From Polaromonas sp. AET17H-212 (lineage in GTDB: Bacteria > Pseudomonadota > Gammaproteobacteria > Burkholderiales > Burkholderiaceae_C): DNA of 64,000 nucleotides. The stretch spans positions 36,686 to 100,685 of the forward strand of contig NZ_NBZW01000016.1 in the NCBI RefSeq assembly GCF_002379085.1, in the 5' to 3' direction. The notes under the pieces were generated by a model. It had not been told where the DNA came from, ran no database searches, and worked only from the letters and a program-made list of their open reading frames with translations. The position numbers and the translations under genes were made by a program. Numbering within the stretch: position 1 is the stretch's first letter; the number at the start of each line of letters is the position of its first letter. Positions 60,284 through 64,000 of the stretch are shown here, piece after piece.

Positions 60284-60556
60284 TCAATGCCCGTGTTTCA
60301 TGCCGCAGTATTTTCCCACCGCCAGCCCCTTGCAGGAAGCCTGCAGGTCTTTCATGCAGACATCTTCCTTCTTGCCCGACTCCAGGCATTTGGCCGCCGC
60401 TTCGTGCGCGGCCGCCATGGCGCGGTGGCGCTGGATGTCTTCCTTGGTTTCTGCGTCCTTGTGTTGCGCATGCGCTATCGAAAACGTAGCTGCCAGCGCA
60501 AGCGCGGCAAGGGCTGGAAGCATATTTTTCATGTATTTCCTGATCATGGGGTTCAT
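60284..60556 (-). CDS. Small His/Cys-containing periplasmic protein of the metal operon
   Basis: A 90-residue protein. After a signal peptide (MKNMLPALAALALAATFSIA, cut after AHA) the mature 60 residues contain QHKDAETKEDIQRHRAMAAA, then AAKCLESGKKEDVCMKDLQA, SCKGLAVGKYCGMKHGH: four Cys and several His, a plausible metal carrier comparable to PA4063. Two starts are possible: ATG 60556, coupled to the permease stop (ATGA), or ATG 60532 behind AGGAAA, which gives the cleaner signal peptide. The signal peptide is largely encoded by a family A repeat (60472-60520). Confidence 0.75.
   Translation of the reverse strand: MNPMIRKYMKNMLPALAALALAATFSIAHAQHKDAETKEDIQRHRAMAAAHEAAAKCLESGKKEDVCMKDLQASCKGLAVGKYCGMKHGH
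60472..60520 (-). repeat. Family A repeat encoding a signal peptide
   Basis: On the plus strand GCTATCGAAAACGTAGCTGC, CAGCGCAAGCGCGGCAAGGG and CTGGAAGC follow the family order (palindrome, CGC block, GGGCTGGA hairpin remnant). On the minus strand this encodes LPALAALALAATFSIA. Confidence 0.65.
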
Positions 60557-61755
60557 CTCGACTGTAAAAGTTCAAACACGGGGACCCGGTAGGCCTCGTA
60601 CGCGGGCAGCAGCGCCGACAGCAGCGCCACACCGACGGCCAGCACCGGCACACTCAGCAACCCGACCGGCCACGACAGTGCACCGACCAGCACCGATTTG
60701 TCCAGCTGCAGCAGCCAGGCGAGCAACGCCATCAGCCCCTGCCCCGCCAGCACGCCGATCACGGTCGCCAGCAGCGCCAGCCACAGCGCCTCGCACAGCA
60801 GCAGCGCCGCCACCTTGCGCGGTGGCGCGCCCAGCAAACGCAGCAGCGCCAGGTCGGCGCGGCGCTCGCGCACGGCGCTCCACAGCGCGATGAACACACT
60901 CAGGCCCGCCGTCAGCAGCAGCACACCGGCCAGCGCGCGCAGCACGTCGGTGCCCACGCCGATCATGCGCAGCAGGCGCGTGATCTCCAGCGCCGGCGCG
61001 GCAGCCTGCATCTCGGTGCTGCTGTTCACAAAGCGCGGAAAGGTCACCGCCGCCAGCGGCGTGCGGTACTGGATCAGCGCCAGCGTCACTTCGCGCTCTT
61101 CTTCGAGCAGCTGGCGGTCGTCGGCGTCGAGTGCCGTGTGATCTTCATGGACCTGCCAGACGGAATCCAGCACTGTCAGCACCAGCCGGTCCAACACCGA
61201 GCCGCCGGGCGCCAGCACGCCGCTGACCACATAAGGCGTCTGCCCATGGCTGCCCCCGCCGCCGCCCAGGCCATGGCTGCCGGCGAAGCGGTCGCCGACT
61301 TTCAGGCCGGTTTGCTTCGCCACCTGCGCGCCCAGCACCGCCTGCATGGGCACTGTCCACACGCCTCCCTGCGCGAACGCCGCCTGGTAATGGGTGAGGT
61401 AGTCCGGCGTGGTGCCGACGATGCGAAAACCTTGCAAGCTGTCGCCCAGGCTCAGCGGAATCAGCTTGGCCACCTGCGGGTGTTGTTCGAGTTCTTTCAC
61501 CGCCGCCAGCGGCACGTTGCCGGTTGGCGCGTCGATGTGGAACACACCCGAGAGAATCAGCTGCATGGGGCTGCCCTTGGCGCCCACCACCACGTCGATG
61601 CCGGCCAGGTCGCGCTCGAAGGCCTTGTCGATCTGGTGGCTGACCAGCAGCACAAAGCTCAGCGACGCCAGCCCGAGGCTGAGCAGCAGCACATTGAGCC
61701 CCGCCGCCAGCGGCCGGGACCAGAGAAAATGCCAGGCGAAAGCTATGGTTTTCAT
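60553..61755 (-). CDS. MacB/FtsX-type ABC transporter permease
   Basis: A 400-residue inner-membrane protein with one N-terminal helix (NVLLLSLGLASLSFVLLVSH), a large periplasmic domain (GIDVVVGAKGSPMQLILSGV, FHIDAPTGNVPL) and three C-terminal FtsX helices (LRALAGVLLLTAGLSVFIAL, RERRADLALLRLLGAPPRKV). This topology belongs to mechanotransmission ABC systems, which move substrates within or out of the periplasm rather than import them. The equivalent gene in Pseudomonas is PA4065. The start codon and first codons (MKTIAF) lie in a family A palindrome. Confidence 0.87.
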   Translation of the reverse strand: MKTIAFAWHFLWSRPLAAGLNVLLLSLGLASLSFVLLVSHQIDKAFERDLAGIDVVVGAKGSPMQLILSGVFHIDAPTGNVPLAAVKELEQHPQVAKLIPLSLGDSLQGFRIVGTTPDYLTHYQAAFAQGGVWTVPMQAVLGAQVAKQTGLKVGDRFAGSHGLGGGGGSHGQTPYVVSGVLAPGGSVLDRLVLTVLDSVWQVHEDHTALDADDRQLLEEEREVTLALIQYRTPLAAVTFPRFVNSSTEMQAAAPALEITRLLRMIGVGTDVLRALAGVLLLTAGLSVFIALWSAVRERRADLALLRLLGAPPRKVAALLLCEALWLALLATVIGVLAGQGLMALLAWLLQLDKSVLVGALSWPVGLLSVPVLAVGVALLSALLPAYEAYRVPVFELLQSR

Positions 61756-61800
61756 AGCTTCCCACGCCCGAGAAATAAGGGCTGGAAGCCTATTTTGTCA
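61738..61800 (-). repeat. Family A dispersed repeat spanning an ATPase-permease gene junction
   Basis: On the minus strand: AAAATAGGCTTCCAGCCCTT, ATTTCTCGGGCGTGGGAAGC, TATGAAAACCATAGCTTTCG. The first part encodes the ATPase C-terminus (KIGFQPLFLGRGKL-stop); the ATG in the palindrome starts the permease. It is the clearest example of the family being used as coding sequence. Confidence 0.88.
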
Positions 61801-62408
61801 TCAAGATTCGCCGCAACCCGGGCATCGTGCGTGGCAATCACCAGCGTCGCACCCTGGCGCTTCGCCGTCGCCTGCAACAGTTCAACGGCCTGCCGCGCCG
61901 CCTCGTCGTCCAGGCTGGCCGTCGGTTCGTCCGCCAGGATGACTTTGGGCTGCAGCAGCACCGCCCGCGCCAGCGCCACCCGCTGCGCCTGCCCGCCCGA
62001 GAGCTGCGCCGGCTTGCGCGCAGCGAGCTCCTGCACACCCAGCGCCGTCAGCGCCTCGCGGATGCGTCCATCGTCCTGCGCCTGCCCGGCCGCCCACTGC
62101 GCGATCGCCAGGTTGGCGTGCACCGTCAGCGCGCTGCTCAAATGCAGTTTCTGCGGCAGAAAGCCAATCGTCTTCGCGCGCCAGGCATCACCCGCCACCT
62201 TGCCCAGCGCGCTCAGCGGCTGACCGGCCACCGTGATGTCGCCCGCGGTCGGCGCCAGCAGCCCCGCCGCCAGCGCCAGCCAGGTGGACTTGCCGGAACC
62301 CGATGCGCCGCGCAGCAGCAGCACCCCGCCCTGCACAACATCGATGTCGTCAAAGCGAAGCGCCGGCCCGCCGGGGTACTGGTAGGCCAGTTGCCACGTG
62401 CGGATCAC
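61752..62408 (-). CDS. MacB/LolD-type ABC transporter ATP-binding protein
   Basis: A 218-residue ATPase: Walker A LRGASGSGKSTWLALAAGLL, Q-loop IGFLPQKLHLSS, signature LSGGQAQRVALARA, Walker B VILADEPTASLDDE and H-loop VIATHDAR. It starts at GTG 62406-62408, overlapping the zur-like stop (GTGA), and its TGA overlaps the permease ATG. It pairs with the FtsX-type permease. The last 14 residues come from a family A repeat. Confidence 0.9.
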   Translation of the reverse strand: MIRTWQLAYQYPGGPALRFDDIDVVQGGVLLLRGASGSGKSTWLALAAGLLAPTAGDITVAGQPLSALGKVAGDAWRAKTIGFLPQKLHLSSALTVHANLAIAQWAAGQAQDDGRIREALTALGVQELAARKPAQLSGGQAQRVALARAVLLQPKVILADEPTASLDDEAARQAVELLQATAKRQGATLVIATHDARVAANLDDKIGFQPLFLGRGKL

Positions 62409-62935
62409 GCGGCGACACCCCGCTGGCGATAGCCGCCGGTGCTGCCCGTGGCGCAGTCGGCACACACACCACGCACGGCAAAGTCCAGGCTCATGCCCTG
62501 GTAACCCAGCGCCTTGAGCGCAGCCAGCGCCGTCTGCGCGGCACGCTCCAGGTCGCCGGCACTGGCCTGCAAAGCGTTTTCCAGCGGGCTGTCGCGGTGG
62601 CAGCTCTGGCATTCAAAGTGCGGCATCGCATGCACACCCGCCGGCATCGCCTGGTAACGCCGCACCCGGCTCGCATCCACGCGGCACAGCAGCAGTCCCA
62701 CCTGCGTGAGGCGGTCGATCAGGCGGTAGAGCGTGACGCGGTCCAGGGCTGCGCTGTCGGCCGCGTCTCCCTCACCCGCCAGCGCCGCCTGCAACTGCGC
62801 ATGCGTATAACTCGTGTCCGGATGCGCCAGCAGCCAGCCCAGCACCCGGCGCGCAGCAGCCGTGCGGCGCAGGCCGTGGGCGGACAGCAAGGCGTCAATC
62901 GGGTCGGTGGCGTTGTCTGAAGGGATGGAGGGCAT
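62405..62935 (-). CDS. zur: Fur-family regulator, Zur-like
   Basis: A 176-residue Fur-family repressor. The winged helix reads LRRTAAARRVLGWLLAHPDT, SAALDRVTLYRLIDRLTQVG. The dimerisation domain has HAMPHFECQSCHRDSPLEN, with CxxC structural zinc cysteines, and a second pair GVCADCATG at the C-terminus. The C-terminal CxxC and the operon content favour Zur over Fur or PerR. I start at ATG 62933-62935 (MPSIPSDNATDP); an upstream frame start at 62971 is less likely. It heads a seven-gene operon and has an inverted repeat 43 bases upstream, suggesting autoregulation. Confidence 0.83.
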   Translation of the reverse strand: MPSIPSDNATDPIDALLSAHGLRRTAAARRVLGWLLAHPDTSYTHAQLQAALAGEGDAADSAALDRVTLYRLIDRLTQVGLLLCRVDASRVRRYQAMPAGVHAMPHFECQSCHRDSPLENALQASAGDLERAAQTALAALKALGYQGMSLDFAVRGVCADCATGSTGGYRQRGVAA

Positions 62936-62977
62936 TGAGTTTGGAAGTCTGTACGCAATCAGAACGATCACGCACCT

Positions 62978-62998
62978 TAACGCAATTTTGTTGCATTA
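62978..62998. promoter_or_regulatory. Candidate Zur box upstream of the metal operon
   Basis: TAACGCAA-ttttg-TTGCATTA is a 21-base inverted repeat with one mismatch, A/T-rich and of the size and symmetry expected for a Fur-family operator. It lies 42 bases before the zur-like start. I know no experimentally defined site in this genus to compare it with. Confidence 0.55.
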
Positions 62999-63135
62999 TC
63001 ACCGACACCTTGGCCTGATTCGACCGACCGGTGCAGGCAGGTCAATTTCCTTTAGCCAGAACTGGCCAACGCCTGCTTCAGCACTCCGCCGGCGCAGCAG
63101 GCGAAAGCGGCTATCAGCGTGGCATTTGGAAAGCG
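62999..63135. other. Intergenic stretch between the methyltransferase-like gene and the metal operon
   Basis: Nothing recognisable beyond the Zur-box candidate at its left border. It would carry the -35 part of the operon promoter on the minus strand. Confidence 0.4.
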
Positions 63136-63597
63136 TCATACCCAGCGGCGAACATGCGTTTTATAGGCCTCGTAATTGTCGCCAAACAGCGACGACAGGA
63201 TGCGCTCTTCCGGTTCAATCTGGAAGCGGTTGATGTACACCACATAAAGAAACAGAAAAACCAGCGCCGGTGGACTCGCGAGGAAAGCTGCCCACCCCAG
63301 GAGCGTGAGCAGCAGGCCAAGGTACATGGGGTTGCGCGTGAAACGGAAAATGCCGCCGGTCACCAACGCCGATGAGGCGCCCGGTTTGAACGGATTAAGA
63401 GTCGTTTTGGCCCGCCGAAATAGAACAATGCCGGAAATGCTGATGCCTTGCCCGATGACCAGCAAAGCCAGCGCCGCGCCCAGGCGGTAGTCCAGCGGTA
63501 TCGGGATAAAGCCAAACAGGATGGATGTGAACCACATGAGCAGCGCAATGATCAACGCTACCGCAGGCGGGGGAATTTTGAGTTCTAGTGTGGTCAT
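63136..63597 (-). CDS. Isoprenylcysteine carboxyl methyltransferase-family membrane protein
   Basis: A 153-residue protein with four to five hydrophobic helices. The ICMT/NnrU-like C-terminal signature is TGGIFRFTRNPMYLGLLLTL, then YINRFQIEPEERILSSLFGD followed by NYEAYKTHVRRW. Bacterial members methylate unknown acceptors or modify lipids, since prenylated proteins are absent. Start ATG 63595-63597. It has no evident partner. Confidence 0.87.
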   Translation of the reverse strand: MTTLELKIPPPAVALIIALLMWFTSILFGFIPIPLDYRLGAALALLVIGQGISISGIVLFRRAKTTLNPFKPGASSALVTGGIFRFTRNPMYLGLLLTLLGWAAFLASPPALVFLFLYVVYINRFQIEPEERILSSLFGDNYEAYKTHVRRWV

Positions 63598-63791
63598 GGC
63601 GGCAAGTTCAAGGTTCAACGATGATGCCGGAAACAGCGGGCTTCGAGCTATTGTTCCGGACATTAATGTGGTGGAGCATCCTCTCAGCGCCTTACCTTAC
63701 TAAACACATGTGCATCACTGATAGGAGCGTAAAGTCCGTAGCATCTCTCCGAATGCCTCATCGGACAGAAATCCATCCGTTTCGATTCTGG
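63598..63791. other. Lower-GC intergenic stretch near right edge
   Basis: No gene recognised. Base composition is visibly more A/T-rich than the rest of the window. Short frames here lack ribosome sites or motifs. Confidence 0.35.
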
Positions 63792-64000
63792 TCATGCCAC
63801 AGACGTTGTGATTGTCAAATCCACGATGCGGAGAAAAAGACAGAAAGATCCTAGGCGGCCAGCGACAATTTCCCCATCCTGCAAATAATCAAAAACCGGT
63901 GCATCGAAAGTGTCAGACACCCAAGCTTGGCACTGTATATACAAACCACCATGACCAACAACCTCAAGGGCGAAGCGCCCTCCTCTCCCCAAACCCGCCC
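63792..64000 (-). CDS. Possible C-terminal part of an unknown protein (runs off right edge)
   Basis: An open minus-strand frame from the window edge to the TGA at 63792-63794: ...GRFALEVVGHGGLYIQCQAW, VSDTFDAPVFDYLQDGEIVA, GRLGSFCLFLRIVDLTITTS. The composition looks protein-like (balanced hydrophobic and acidic residues), with lower GC than neighbours, as in horizontally acquired genes. I do not recognise it, and an internal ATG at 63990-63992 could also be the start. Confidence 0.4.
   Translation of the reverse strand, partial: AGLGRGGRFALEVVGHGGLYIQCQAWVSDTFDAPVFDYLQDGEIVAGRLGSFCLFLRIVDLTITTSVA

Overview
The window is GC-rich, densely coded chromosomal DNA from a betaproteobacterium of the order Burkholderiales, most probably Comamonadaceae (Polaromonas/Rhodoferax/Variovorax-like). 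The evidence is the gene content and gene order: dxs-ispA-xseB, polA-DUF2782-thrB, rpsP-rimM-trmD-rplS and PiT/DUF47. Several families of short dispersed repeats also look typical of that family. I see no rRNA, tRNA, CRISPR array, prophage or complete insertion sequence.

Layout. 0-8.4 kb: dxs (cut by the left edge), ispA and xseB on the minus strand, then a Rieske oxygenase, an EamA exporter carrying an in-frame repeat, a mercaptopyruvate sulfurtransferase, a PAS/GAF sensor kinase and a hemerythrin. 8.85-15.3 kb: a sugar-acid operon with a PtxS-like LacI repressor, two matching operators, a polar-amino-acid-type ABC transporter, a PfkB kinase and a D-2-hydroxyacid dehydrogenase; the best reading is 2-ketogluconate use. 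15.5-20.1 kb: three tiny Pro-rich, acidic or hydrophobic genes, a ZIP transporter, an exported dienelactone hydrolase, an FAH-fold enzyme with a lipobox and an AraC regulator. 20.1-26.1 kb: polA, a DUF2782-like gene, thrB, a membrane protein and a FecR-like protein. 26.1-32.5 kb: an IclR regulator whose divergent target is missing, a UvrD-type helicase, a halogenase-like flavoprotein and a secreted protein. 32.6-39.4 kb: guaC, a 270-bp MITE-like element with perfect terminal inverted repeats, a tautomerase-like protein, an arylformamidase-like hydrolase, and a GntR / Fe(II)-2-oxoglutarate dioxygenase / SAF-domain dehydrogenase / beta-hydroxyacid dehydrogenase cluster. 39.5-56.5 kb: mostly housekeeping genes (DEAD-box helicase, orn, M48 peptidase, pterin dehydratase, rsgA, hisC, CobD-like, NudL-like, rplS-trmD-rimM-rpsP, low-affinity phosphate uptake behind a candidate Pho box, an exonuclease and a cNMP/CBS/DUF294 signalling protein). 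57.1-62.9 kb: a seven-gene minus-strand operon reading zur-like regulator, MacB-type ATPase, FtsX-type permease, His/Cys periplasmic protein, DUF3299 protein, His-rich membrane protein and ZnuD-like TonB receptor. The right edge holds an isoprenylcysteine methyltransferase-like gene and a probable partial gene.

The most interesting parts are the PtxS/ABC sugar-acid operon with a kinase fragment at its upstream edge, the Zur-linked MacB/DUF3299/TonB operon, and two repeat families that have entered coding sequence. Family A (palindrome GCTAT...ATAGC plus a GGGCT...AGCCC hairpin) supplies start codons, a C-terminus and much of a signal peptide. Family B (about 110 bp) begins at the stop codons of two genes and interrupts the EamA gene in frame. 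All function calls come from reading motifs and context by eye; no database search was run.
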